Positions 36,246-46,981 of a DNA stretch of 50,715 nt are shown here, piece by piece; positions within the stretch are counted from its first letter, which is position 1; every line of letters begins with the position of its first letter. Source of the stretch: Edaphobacillus lindanitolerans (GTDB lineage Bacteria > Bacillota > Bacilli > Bacillales_A > Planococcaceae); assembly GCF_900156305.1 (NCBI RefSeq), contig NZ_FTPL01000006.1, forward strand, positions 1 through 50,715. The letters run 5' to 3'. The notes below the pieces were generated by a model. The model searched no databases. It was not told the DNA's origin and saw only the letters and a program-made list of their open reading frames with translations. A program made the position numbers and the translations under genes.

Positions 36246-36431
36246 TTATTTCGGGCCGTTTTGGCCGTTGACGCCCCGTTCTGCCATCTCGATTGCGCGT
36301 TTCACCATGTTACCGGCGTCTCGAGCTTTGATGCCACCCCAACCTTCCTGCTGCACAACATCGTAAAACCCAAGTTCCTTGGCGATCTCTTCCTTCAGAC
36401 GCTGGGACATTACTCCGCCGTTTCTAGCCAT
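36246..36431 (-). CDS. sspF: Small acid-soluble spore protein, alpha/beta type (SspF)
   Basis: DNA-binding protein of the dormant spore core. The 61 aa equal the B. subtilis SspF length. The family blocks are [20 protein letters not shown] (about 6-25), with the germination protease site in the KELGF region, and [20 protein letters not shown]. The ATG at 36431 follows GAGGAGG. A CATACTA heptamer at 36462-36468, identical to the spoVT sigma-G -10, lies upstream, but I see no good -35 at 17 bp, so a forespore promoter is only likely. Confidence 0.95.
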   Translation of the reverse strand: MARNGGVMSQRLKEEIAKELGFYDVVQQEGWGGIKARDAGNMVKRAIEMAERGVNGQNGPK

Positions 36432-36480
36432 TCGGTTTCCTCCTCGTTCGGCTGACAGGCGTAGTATGGCCGGAAACAAG

Positions 36481-36522
36481 AAAAACACCCGGGGAATACC
36501 TTCCAAACGGAAGTCCCGGATG
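36481..36522 (-). terminator. Probable terminator after veg
   Basis: Hairpin with arms CATCCGGG/CCCGGGTG plus an inner ACTTCC/GGAAG stem, followed by TTTTT on the minus strand, 25 bp after the veg stop. Confidence 0.68.
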
Positions 36523-36546
36523 TCTATCCAAAATAATAAAGGCTGA

Positions 36547-36813
36547 TTACTTAACGACAAAATCCATTTTCTCTGAACCGTTAAAAAAGGTCAATTCAAC
36601 GGCTTCCGTCAGAACGTCGGTATAGCTATACGATACCCGTTCAAACGCATGTTCATCTTGGTCGAGCTCAATGACAAAGACGGCATGATACGTTTCCCGA
36701 AGGACACCGGCTCTTTCAATCGTCTTCTTGCGGCCGCCGTTTGCCTTCAAATGCAGACGTTGCCCCAAGTGTGAATCCAGCGACTTCTTGATATCAGCTA
36801 ATGTTTTTGGCAT
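36547..36813 (-). CDS. veg: Veg protein
   Basis: Small conserved Bacillales protein. In B. subtilis it is very strongly transcribed and has been linked to biofilm gene control. The 88 aa match the family, with [20 protein letters not shown] at residues 4-23 and [18 protein letters not shown] in the middle. GAGGTG precedes the ATG. Two tandem near-consensus sigma-A promoters lie upstream, as expected for one of the strongest vegetative promoters. The upstream yabG gene of B. subtilis is missing; rsmA is the direct neighbour. Confidence 0.95.
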   Translation of the reverse strand: MPKTLADIKKSLDSHLGQRLHLKANGGRKKTIERAGVLRETYHAVFVIELDQDEHAFERVSYSYTDVLTEAVELTFFNGSEKMDFVVK

Positions 36814-36837
36814 ATCGCTTACACCTCACTATGTATA

Positions 36838-36866
36838 AGCATAACATGCCAATAAATTTCTGTCAA
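36838..36866 (-). promoter_or_regulatory. Sigma-A promoter of veg, proximal
   Basis: Perfect -35 TTGACA (36861-36866) and -10 TATGCT (36838-36843), 17-bp spacer. Confidence 0.8.
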
Positions 36867-36878
36867 TTAAAATTTATA

Positions 36879-36907
36879 ATTTTATCAGTGAGCAATCTGG
36901 ATGTCAA
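36879..36907 (-). promoter_or_regulatory. Sigma-A promoter of veg, distal
   Basis: Perfect -35 TTGACA (36902-36907) and -10 TAAAAT (36879-36884), 17-bp spacer, 41 bp upstream of the proximal one. The pair occupies the AT-rich gap after rsmA. Confidence 0.8.
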
Positions 36908-36975
36908 CGTTTTTCGTGAAGTTTGCTTTAAATTTAAAACGTCTGATAAAAAGCTGTAACAATTTATAATCAAAA

Positions 36976-38425
<1,450 letters not shown>

Positions 38426-38445
38426 TCTTTCGTCCGTTTTCACCA

Positions 38446-38474
38446 ATTTTACAAGGGGCGGGCCGCGATGTACA
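38446..38474 (-). promoter_or_regulatory. Candidate sigma-A promoter of rnmV-rsmA
   Basis: -10 TAAAAT (38446-38451) and -35 TGTACA (38469-38474, 4 of 6) with a 17-bp spacer, about 20 bp before the rnmV start. Confidence 0.5.
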
Positions 38475-38590
38475 GGATAGCGGATACGACTGCGGCCAAT
38501 TCGGGCGGTTTTTGGAGAATGCTGTCGAAATTTGCGTTGTGCTGTTGATTCTCTTTGATGGCGCGCAGACGCTTCCACAACAACAGATGT

Positions 38591-38745
38591 CCTTATTTCA
38601 TAACGGGCCTTCTTATTTCATTAAGGAGGTCCATCATCGGCGTGCCTTAGTGCATAATGGCCCTTCCTTAAATCACAACCGCACTCCTTATTTCAGACGG
38701 CACCCTTGCTCTTCAGCAGACGCCCTTATTCTGCAATGGCGTCGC
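38591..38745. repeat. Degenerate tandem array with ~20-21-bp period (CCTTATTTCA core)
   Basis: Variants of CCTTATTTCA start at 38591, 38611, 38645, 38666, 38686, 38704 and 38724, spaced 18-21 bp apart except for one longer gap. On the minus strand the core reads TGAAATAAGG, and the tails are GC-rich and variable. The layout resembles the array at 8840-9438, with a different core word. Confidence 0.72.
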
Positions 38746-38771
38746 ATAAAGGACTTGTCGCACGGCTCATG

Positions 38772-38801
38772 AAAAAGCCCGCAGAGCATGTCTGCGGGCT
38801 T
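38772..38801 (-). terminator. Terminator after the G5/3D protein gene
   Basis: Perfect 10-bp stem AAGCCCGCAG/CTGCGGGCTT (38775-38784 and 38792-38801) followed by TTTTT on the minus strand. Confidence 0.93.
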
Positions 38802-38809
38802 GGGGTCCG

Positions 38810-40078
38810 TCAATTGAGGACCTTGATCTTCACTTTTTTACGGCCGAAATTCATGGCCTCGCTCTGAGAAGAGACGAACACATCGATCTTATGGCCTTTG
38901 ATGGCGCCGCCTGTGTCTCCTGCAACGGCATAGCCGTAGCCTTCCACCCAGACTTTGGAGCCGAGCGGAATGATGCTTGGATCCACGGCGATCACTTTTG
39001 CATTCGGATTGGCCTTCAGGTTGATGCCGGTGGACGTGATTCCGGAGCAACCGTTGCAAGATGCCGTGTAAGCTGTGGCCGAAACATAGAATTCTTTGCC
39101 GCCGGACGGTGCATCACCCGCGGACTTGCTGCTGGACGCCTGCACAACCTTGCCTGCAGGCTTTTTGGCAGCCGGTGCGGCGGCAGCAGTTGAAGGGGCA
39201 GCTTTCGGTGCAGCGGCAACCGCTGTGCGCGTGCCGACTGCGACGACTTTATTGACCGGCTTTTCTTTGACGTTCTCTGCTGTCATGTTGCGGGCAATTT
39301 CCTTGCCGTCTTCCTTGACGATTTCGTACGTGCGTTCCACTTTTCCTTCTTTTCCGTTCTTGACGACCTTCTCGCTGCCCTTCAGGAGGGATGCGTCTTT
39401 TTTCGTCTCAACGGAGAAGTTCATCGATTCTTCCACTACATCGGTGACCTTTTCCACCCGGACGACCTTCACCGCAGAACCCGGCTTGACCGTTTCGTCC
39501 AGCTTTTGTTCCACTCGGTCAAGTTTTCCGAGTTCAATGCCCTGATTCTTTAAAAAGTCAGCGACCGTAGTCGAAGTGGTCCAGACCTTGCTTTGCTGTC
39601 CCCCGTCGATCATGGCAACTTCATACGCTTTCTCAATGTTGACGGTGTCCAGGCTGCCGAGTTCGCTGCCCAGCCCCGGCTCGACCGCGTCGTGCTCGGT
39701 CAATTCAATGCCGGCTTGTTTCAGCAGACCGTCTATATTTTTTTCCGTCGTCCAGACTTTCTGGCTTTCCTGGTCGACATTTATCGTCACTTGGCGGGCT
39801 TTCGTCCATTCGATCGATGTTCCATCCTCCAGCGCCTCATCTTTGGCGGGGGACAGATCATCATGTTCTCCCACGGCAATGTTCTGTTCGGACAACAGTT
39901 CTCCGACCGTCTTTGCATGTGTGCGGAATTCCTGGTTGTCTCCGTCAGCCGAAAGTGAGACGTTCTTCTTTGTCCCCTCGTATACGGCATAGCCGATGAC
40001 TCCGGCAAACAGGACCACTGTCAGGATCGCCATGATGGCTTTCTTGCCATTCATGTTTTTCTTTGAAACTTTTAACAA
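38810..40078 (-). CDS. yabE: Cell-wall-binding protein with DUF348 repeats, G5 and 3D domains (YabE/Sps-like)
   Basis: Probable membrane-anchored murein hydrolase related to stationary-phase survival and resuscitation factors. The 422 aa begin with a transmembrane/signal segment (about 15-35). Three DUF348 repeats (about 45-90, 100-145, 155-205) each carry a VWTT-type or similar pattern. A G5 domain (about 215-290), an Ala/Pro/Lys-rich linker (about 290-330) and a C-terminal 3D domain follow; the 3D domain has three conserved Asp residues (VDPSIIPLG, GDTGGAIKG, KIDVF). Translation starts at TTG 40078, 5-6 bases after GGAGGAG. It has a near-consensus sigma-A promoter. Confidence 0.92.
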   Translation of the reverse strand: MLKVSKKNMNGKKAIMAILTVVLFAGVIGYAVYEGTKKNVSLSADGDNQEFRTHAKTVGELLSEQNIAVGEHDDLSPAKDEALEDGTSIEWTKARQVTINVDQESQKVWTTEKNIDGLLKQAGIELTEHDAVEPGLGSELGSLDTVNIEKAYEVAMIDGGQQSKVWTTSTTVADFLKNQGIELGKLDRVEQKLDETVKPGSAVKVVRVEKVTDVVEESMNFSVETKKDASLLKGSEKVVKNGKEGKVERTYEIVKEDGKEIARNMTAENVKEKPVNKVVAVGTRTAVAAAPKAAPSTAAAAPAAKKPAGKVVQASSSKSAGDAPSGGKEFYVSATAYTASCNGCSGITSTGINLKANPNAKVIAVDPSIIPLGSKVWVEGYGYAVAGDTGGAIKGHKIDVFVSSQSEAMNFGRKKVKIKVLN

Positions 40079-40104
40079 AAAAACTCCTCCTTGTCACCCG
40101 AGTG

Positions 40105-40134
40105 ATTATATCGGTCCCATTTTTGGAAAGTCAA
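40105..40134 (-). promoter_or_regulatory. Sigma-A promoter of the G5/3D gene
   Basis: -35 TTGACT (40129-40134) and perfect -10 TATAAT (40105-40110) with an 18-bp spacer. Confidence 0.82.
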
Positions 40135-40194
40135 CCCTCGCGACTTACGGGAACCGTTGGACTCCGGGTGAAGTCTGGAAATGAACCGACTCAA

Positions 40195-40968
40195 CTATTC
40201 ACCCAATCTATATATCCGTTTCGCATTTTCCGTTGTTGCGCGGGCCACTTCCTCCACGGGAATCTCTTTCAGGCGGGCGATTTCCTCTGCCACAAGCGGC
40301 ACATAGGAAGGCTCGTTCCGCTTGCCGCGGTTTGGATGCGGTGCGAGGTAGGGGGCGTCCGTCTCCACAAGCAGATGCTCGATGTCGATTTCCTTCGCCA
40401 CTTCCTTCGGCATGCGGGCGTTCTTGAATGTTACCGGACCCCCGAGCGAAATCAGGAAGTTCATGTTGATGCATTCCCTTGCCGTTTCGACGCTTCCGCT
40501 GAAGCAATGCATGATGCCGCCGGTTTCGGCCGCCCCTTCTTCGCGGAGGATCTGCACGACATCCGCCGTGGCATCCCGGTTATGGATGATCACGGGCAGT
40601 CCAAGGCGCTTTGCCATGGCAATCTGTTTTTTGAACAATTCCTTCTGCACGTCTTTCGGTGACTTGTCCCAATGATAATCAAGGCCTGTTTCTCCGATGC
40701 CGACCACTTTCGGGTGTTCCGCGGCCAGCTGCTCGATCCACTGCAGATCTTCTTCCGTGCAGTCGATCGCGTCGACCGGATGCCATCCGATCACCAGGTA
40801 GATGAACGGATATCGATCCGCCAGCTCCAGTGCCCGTTCGATCGTAGGCCGGTCAAAACCGACCACCACCATTTTGCCGACGCCCGCATCGAGCGCCCGC
40901 TGGATCACTTCATCGAGATCCTCCTCGTATTGGTTGTCATTCAGATGGACGTGAGTATCAATCAACAT
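40195..40968 (-). CDS. tatD: TatD family deoxyribonuclease
   Basis: Metal-dependent hydrolase of the amidohydrolase-like TIM-barrel group, an exonuclease on DNA or RNA in characterised relatives. The 257 aa start MLIDTHVHLND with the HxH metal site (about residues 6-8). GIGETGLDYHW (about 91-101), IIHNRDA (about 126-132), HCFSGS (about 154-159) and LVETDAPYLAP (about 201-211) supply the other ligands. It is B. subtilis YabD by position after metS. Separate promoters precede it and the next gene. Confidence 0.96.
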   Translation of the reverse strand: MLIDTHVHLNDNQYEEDLDEVIQRALDAGVGKMVVVGFDRPTIERALELADRYPFIYLVIGWHPVDAIDCTEEDLQWIEQLAAEHPKVVGIGETGLDYHWDKSPKDVQKELFKKQIAMAKRLGLPVIIHNRDATADVVQILREEGAAETGGIMHCFSGSVETARECINMNFLISLGGPVTFKNARMPKEVAKEIDIEHLLVETDAPYLAPHPNRGKRNEPSYVPLVAEEIARLKEIPVEEVARATTENAKRIYRLGE

Positions 40969-41098
40969 TGTCTGCCACTCTCCTTAGCATTGTTACAAGT
41001 CTATACATAAAAAGAATTTCATATTTCACAGCCATATTACAGTTAGATTACATATCTGATTTCCTTCAGTAACATAAAGTGCTTTTGGAGCATAGCCA

Positions 41099-41127
41099 TT
41101 TGTATCTCAAGAACCTGAAATTGTCAA
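41099..41127 (-). promoter_or_regulatory. Candidate sigma-A promoter of tatD
   Basis: Perfect -35 TTGACA (41122-41127) with -10 TACAAA (41099-41104, 4 of 6) and a 17-bp spacer. The leader to tatD would be about 125 nt. Confidence 0.5.
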
Positions 41128-41157
41128 AAGGTTTGATTCACACAATCTGGAAAACAG

Positions 41158-41186
41158 AAAAAACCGGGACCAATTTCCCGGTTTTT
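41158..41186 (-). terminator. Terminator after metS
   Basis: 9-bp stem AAACCGGGA/TCCCGGTTT with a 6-base loop and T-runs on both strands (41161-41184), 34 bp after the metS stop. Confidence 0.9.
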
Positions 41187-41219
41187 CTCTGATATTGATT
41201 CAACTTTTCATTTAAATTG

Positions 41220-43226
<2,007 letters not shown>

Positions 43227-43413
43227 TTAGCCGATGGGCGCCGGCTCTTCAATGTCCGAAGATCAGTCGGGTATTTCCATCTGTTACTATTTACCCATTA
43301 ACACTTTTTTGATCTTCATTATCGAGATCCCGCATGAGGCCGGTGTTATTTAACACAAATCTACTTTATCGAAAATTAATTGATTGTTTCTGTAAAACTT
43401 TCATCAAAACAAA

Positions 43414-43442
43414 TTGACGCTAATGGGAGTTGTTGGTATGAT
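43414..43442 (+). promoter_or_regulatory. Sigma-A promoter of abrB
   Basis: -35 TTGACG (43414-43419) and -10 TATGAT (43437-43442) with a 17-bp spacer and a TG at the extended -10 position. Confidence 0.85.
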
Positions 43443-43461
43443 GGACACATGGCATACTCCA

Positions 43462-43478
43462 TGTCGAATTTTGACGAA
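43462..43478 (+). promoter_or_regulatory. Tandem Spo0A boxes downstream of the abrB promoter
   Basis: TGTCGAA (43462-43468) and TGACGAA (43472-43478) both match the 0A box TGNCGAA exactly, 10 bp apart, about 20-35 bp after the -10. This is the arrangement by which Spo0A~P represses abrB in B. subtilis. Confidence 0.85.
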
Positions 43479-43508
43479 AACAAGTGGAGATGAAAGGGGC
43501 AGTAATAG

Positions 43509-43799
43509 ATGAAATCGACTGGTATCGTAAGAAAAGTGGACGAACTTGGCCGGGTAGTCATTCCAATCGAGCTCCGTCGCACATTGGGCATCAAAGAAAA
43601 AGACGCGCTTGAAATTTATGTGGACGACGAGAAGATCATCCTCAAAAAATACATGCCGAACATGACTTGCGCCATCACGGGAGACGTGTCCGACGACAAC
43701 CTCCGCCTGATCGACGGCAAGCTGATCCTCAGCCAGGAAGGCGCTGAGCAGCTCGTCAAAGAGATCCAGGAGCGCATTGGCAGCAAACAGCACGCCTGA
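43509..43799 (+). CDS. abrB: Transition-state regulator AbrB
   Basis: Global repressor of post-exponential genes in growing cells. The 96 aa have the swapped-hairpin DNA-binding domain at residues 1-50 (MKSTGIVRKVDELGRVVIPI then ELRRTLGIKEKDALEIYV). The C-terminal multimerisation part (about 55-96) includes the conserved Cys in MTCAITGDVSDDN. AAAGGGG precedes the ATG. It is on the plus strand, opposite to nearly all neighbours, as in B. subtilis, with tandem 0A boxes for Spo0A repression. It shares a bidirectional terminator with rsmI. Confidence 0.98.
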   Translation: MKSTGIVRKVDELGRVVIPIELRRTLGIKEKDALEIYVDDEKIILKKYMPNMTCAITGDVSDDNLRLIDGKLILSQEGAEQLVKEIQERIGSKQHA

Positions 43800-43815
43800 T
43801 CAATGACTTTACGCT

Positions 43816-43848
43816 AAAACCGGAACGGCCCATGCCGTTCCGGTTTTT
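43816..43848. terminator. Bidirectional terminator between abrB and rsmI
   Basis: 14-bp perfect stem AAAACCGGAACGGC/GCCGTTCCGGTTTT (43816-43829 and 43834-43847) with a 4-base loop. A T-run follows on the plus strand, and AAAA/TTTT closes it for the minus strand. Confidence 0.93.
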
Positions 43849-44723
43849 CATTCTTCCAGATGGTAGGCACGGTATACGTCCCGCTTGGCTTCGCCGCGCG
43901 CCTTCGCGGCTGCCTTGACCGCTTCCTTTGGCGGCAGCCCCTCACGGTCCATGAGCCCCTCCACATGTTCCTTTGCAGAGAGCCCGCTCCACCACTCATC
44001 CTCAGGTTCCGGCTGTTCCTCGTCCGTCCCTTCGACGACGAGACAGAACTCCCCCTTCAGTTCGGTCCCGGCTGCCCAGGCTGCGGCTTCTCCGACCGTC
44101 CCCCTCAGGATCTCCTCAAATTTCTTTGTCAGTTCCCGGACGATGGCAATGCGGCGGCCGGGCCCGAATGTCTCTTCCATATCTCGGAGCGATTCCTTCA
44201 GTCTGTGGGGGGATTCATAGAAGATAATCGTTTCCCGTCTCCCCGCGAGCCCGGTGAACAGCGCCTTCCTGTCCGCCTTTTTCCTCGCCGGGAAACCATG
44301 GAACAGGAACGGCTGTGACGGAAGGCCGGAGGCGATCAATGCCGACAGGGCTGCATTGGCACCCGGCACCGGGACGACCGCATACCCTTCCTCGATCGCC
44401 CTTGCGGCAATATCCGCGCCCGGGTCGGAGATGCACGGCATGCCGGCATCGCTGACGAGCGCCACATCCCCTCCCTCCTCCAGGATACCGAGGATCCGGT
44501 CGCCGCCCGCCGACAGATTGTGCTCATGATAGCTGATGAGCGGGGTGGATATGCTGAAATGGGTGCACAGTTTTTTCGTGTTCCGGGTATCTTCTGCCGC
44601 GATCACCGCACTTTCCTGCATCACCCGGATCGCACGATAGGTCATGTCCTCGAGATTGCCGATCGGGGTGGCGACGAGATACAGCTTTCCTCCCGGGTCC
44701 TGCACGCTTCGCTGCGATTTCAT
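43848..44723 (-). CDS. rsmI: 16S rRNA (cytidine1402-2'-O)-methyltransferase
   Basis: SAM-dependent tetrapyrrole-methylase-fold enzyme that methylates C1402 in the 30S decoding centre. The product is 291 aa from the ATG at 44723, 9 bases after AGGGAGG. Signatures are LYLVATPIGNLEDMTYRA near the N-terminus, AAEDTRNT, VSDAGMPCISDPG (about 83-95) and the FYESPHR motif. The start overlaps the yazA stop by 4 bp. It ends the trmN6-yazA-rsmI unit. Confidence 0.96.
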   Translation of the reverse strand: MKSQRSVQDPGGKLYLVATPIGNLEDMTYRAIRVMQESAVIAAEDTRNTKKLCTHFSISTPLISYHEHNLSAGGDRILGILEEGGDVALVSDAGMPCISDPGADIAARAIEEGYAVVPVPGANAALSALIASGLPSQPFLFHGFPARKKADRKALFTGLAGRRETIIFYESPHRLKESLRDMEETFGPGRRIAIVRELTKKFEEILRGTVGEAAAWAAGTELKGEFCLVVEGTDEEQPEPEDEWWSGLSAKEHVEGLMDREGLPPKEAVKAAAKARGEAKRDVYRAYHLEE

Positions 44724-44998
44724 CGGTCGCATCCTCCCTTTTGGTCCATATAGGCCGTCTTCTGTTCCCGCCTGAGCTGCTTGAATGCATACTCGGCCTG
44801 CATTGCCTCACGCTTTGTCCCGAACGTCTCGTGGAAAATGCACCGGACCGGCCGCCGCGAGCGGGTATATTTGGCCCCACGTCCGTCGTTGTGCGCCTTC
44901 ACGCGATGTTCGAGCCGGTTCGTGTAGCCCGCGTAATACGATCCGTCTGCACATTCAAGCACATAGAGAACATGCGCTTCCTCAGACGTCCGGTCCAT
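44720..44998 (-). CDS. yazA: GIY-YIG domain protein (YazA)
   Basis: Small protein with a single GIY-YIG nuclease-type fold, related to the UvrC N-terminal domain; substrate unknown. The 92 aa show [18 protein letters not shown] (residues 10-27, the two motif halves as LYVL and YYAGYT), the conserved Arg in NRLEHRV and a Glu in the helix [12 protein letters not shown] region. It overlaps trmN6 by 17 bp and rsmI by 4 bp. Confidence 0.93.
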   Translation of the reverse strand: MDRTSEEAHVLYVLECADGSYYAGYTNRLEHRVKAHNDGRGAKYTRSRRPVRCIFHETFGTKREAMQAEYAFKQLRREQKTAYMDQKGGCDR

Positions 44999-45731
44999 AC
45001 AGCATCTCCTTCACTTCCGCCGTATACTCGCCGTTTTCCCCGTACACATACAGGGGCGGCAGGATCTTCAGATCCGGCTTGCCGTCTTTCGTACCTTCAA
45101 TGAGGAGGGTGTTCGCCTCCCGGCCCGCTTTCGGGTAGACGAAGCGGATCCTCTTCGGTTCCAGCCGGTTGTTGCGCATCGCCGTCACGATATCGAGCAG
45201 ACGCCCGGGCCGGTGGACAAATGCGGCCTTTCCGCCCTGCTTGAGGAGCGAGCTCGCATTGGCGACCGCCTCGTCGAGCGTCAGGGTCAGCTCATGGCGG
45301 GCGATTGCGACTTCTTCGAGCATATTCCGGTCGCTGAGCTCATGGGCCGGAAAGTACGGCGGATTGCACGTGACCGTGTCGTGCTTTTCATGACCCAGCC
45401 GGTCGGCGATCCCCTTCACGTCATCCTGGATGATCCGGATCCTGCCGTCAAGGCCGTTCAGCCGGACACTCCGCTCCGCCATCGAGGCAAGCCGCGGCTG
45501 CAGTTCCACCGCGGTGATGTCCGCTTTTGTCCGCGCGCTCAGAAAAAGCGGAATGGCCCCGTTCCCTGCACACAGGTCGACGACACTCCCTTTCCGGATC
45601 GGGACGTAAGCGAATTTTGCAAGGAGCACCGCATCCAGGGAAAACGAGAAGACCTCCGGGCTCTGGATGATCTTCAGCCCTTCCGCGAGCAGATCATCGA
45701 GGCGCTCGTTTTCTTCAAGTTGTCCGTCCAT
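44982..45731 (-). CDS. trmN6: tRNA1(Val) (adenine37-N6)-methyltransferase family protein (YabB)
   Basis: SAM-dependent methyltransferase acting on RNA or related substrates. The product is 249 aa (B. subtilis YabB 247) from the ATG at 45731, after AAAGGAAG. Motif [15 protein letters not shown] (about 52-65) and the adenine-N6 motif IV NPPYFP (about 124-129) are clear. The precise tRNA target in Bacillales is not certain. First gene of the trmN6-yazA-rsmI unit. Confidence 0.9.
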   Translation of the reverse strand: MDGQLEENERLDDLLAEGLKIIQSPEVFSFSLDAVLLAKFAYVPIRKGSVVDLCAGNGAIPLFLSARTKADITAVELQPRLASMAERSVRLNGLDGRIRIIQDDVKGIADRLGHEKHDTVTCNPPYFPAHELSDRNMLEEVAIARHELTLTLDEAVANASSLLKQGGKAAFVHRPGRLLDIVTAMRNNRLEPKRIRFVYPKAGREANTLLIEGTKDGKPDLKILPPLYVYGENGEYTAEVKEMLYGPDV

Positions 45732-45756
45732 AGGCTTCTTCCTTTCCATAAGAAAA

Positions 45757-45793
45757 GACCGCAACCCGCAGCACGCGCGGGGCCGGTCCCTTA
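45757..45793 (-). terminator. Possible terminator after yabA
   Basis: Imperfect hairpin (GACCG..CCGC/GCGG..CGGTC) followed by TTTTC on the minus strand. It overlaps the yabA stop. It could attenuate transcription into trmN6. Confidence 0.45.
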
Positions 45794-46153
45794 TCCATTC
45801 TGTTTATTCAGGAATGACAGGCAGAACAGGCAGTCCTCACCTTTCCGCGAACTTCCGAAATGGACGTTGCACACGTGAAATCCTTCATTGTAAAGGCGTG
45901 CCAGGTTGTCGTGGCCTTCGCCGATTTCAGTTCCCGCCGCCATCTTGCGCTTGCCCGGCTTCTGGGCCCGTTTCACATTTTGTGCTTCCACTTCCTCAAG
46001 TCGCTGGCGGAGATGGTGATTCTCGATCTGGAGGGAATGGTTTTCTTCCATCACCTGTGCGACCGATTCCTTCAGTTCCGCAAACTGGCGGTTCGCCGAT
46101 TCGAGCTGCTGGCCAAATTCCATGACCTTATCCAAGAAGTTCCGGTCCTTCAT
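45791..46153 (-). CDS. yabA: Replication initiation control protein YabA
   Basis: Binds DnaA and the DnaN clamp to prevent re-initiation. The 120 aa have an N-terminal leucine-zipper coiled coil (about 5-60) that forms the tetramer, and a C-terminal zinc domain (about 78-120) with HVCNVHFG and CLFC supplying His/Cys ligands. It lies 24 bp after ricT, in the same order as B. subtilis. Confidence 0.96.
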   Translation of the reverse strand: MKDRNFLDKVMEFGQQLESANRQFAELKESVAQVMEENHSLQIENHHLRQRLEEVEAQNVKRAQKPGKRKMAAGTEIGEGHDNLARLYNEGFHVCNVHFGSSRKGEDCLFCLSFLNKQNG

Positions 46154-46177
46154 TGTCTACACCTCATCGCCTAGCCT

Positions 46178-46981
46178 TTATACCGACTGCATGATTTCAT
46201 CAAGCGTATAATCGATCACTTTCTGTCCCGACAGCTCCACTTGCAGAATCCGTTCGAGCAGATTGAGACCGACCACCTTTCCGGTGCCTTCCGGCGTCGT
46301 GATCCGGCTGCCGATATCCGGCATGAGCCGCTTCGCCTCTTCATATTCATCGTTTTCGTACTTCAGGCAGCACATGAGCCGCCCGCAGAGACCCGAAATC
46401 TTGGAGGGATTGAGCGACAGGTTCTGATCTTTTGCCATCTTGATCGAAACCGGCTCGAAGTCACCGAGGAAAGTCGAGCAGCAGAGCATCCGGCCGCACG
46501 GACCGATGCCCCCGAGCATTTTTGCCTCATCCCGGACTCCGATCTGCCTGAGCTCGATGCGCGTGCGGAACACCGAGGCCAAATCCTTCACGAGGTTACG
46601 GAAGTCGACCCGGCCGTCGGCTGTGAAATAAAAGATGATCTTGTTCCGGTCGAATGTGTATTCGACATCGACCAGCTTCATGCTGAGACCGTGTTCTTCG
46701 ATCTTCTTCTCCGCAATGCCGAATGTCCGGACCGCCTCTTCCTCGTTGTCCGAGACCGTCTCGCTGTCCTCTGCCGTGGCCGGGCGGACAACCTGGCGGA
46801 GCGGAAGGACGACGTCGTCGCCGCTCATCTGCCTCGGCGGGATCGCGACTTTTCCGTATTCGATGCCCCTAGCCGTTTCGACGATGACGTAGTCATCCTT
46901 CTGCAAGGCATATTCACCCGGGTCGAAATAATATATTTTACCCGCTTTTTTAAAGCGGACGCCAATCACATTATAGAGCAT
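46178..46981 (-). CDS. ricT: RicT (YaaT), PSP1-domain subunit of the Ric complex
   Basis: Part of the RicA-RicF-RicT complex that supports RNase Y-dependent mRNA maturation and the sporulation phosphorelay. The 267 aa carry the PSP1 domain and two cysteine clusters that take part in iron-sulfur binding: GGIGPCGRMLCC (about 153-164) and GLCGRLMCCLKYE (about 195-207). The start lies 11 bp inside holB, so they are translationally coupled. Confidence 0.96.
   Translation of the reverse strand: MLYNVIGVRFKKAGKIYYFDPGEYALQKDDYVIVETARGIEYGKVAIPPRQMSGDDVVLPLRQVVRPATAEDSETVSDNEEEAVRTFGIAEKKIEEHGLSMKLVDVEYTFDRNKIIFYFTADGRVDFRNLVKDLASVFRTRIELRQIGVRDEAKMLGGIGPCGRMLCCSTFLGDFEPVSIKMAKDQNLSLNPSKISGLCGRLMCCLKYENDEYEEAKRLMPDIGSRITTPEGTGKVVGLNLLERILQVELSGQKVIDYTLDEIMQSV

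Larger units (their letters stand above)
38426..38809. other. Intergenic stretch between the G5/3D gene and rnmV
   Basis: About 380 bp with the rnmV promoter (38446-38474), a degenerate ~20-21-bp repeat array (38591-38745) and the terminator of the upstream gene (38772-38801). No gene with a start and ribosome site is seen. Confidence 0.78.
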
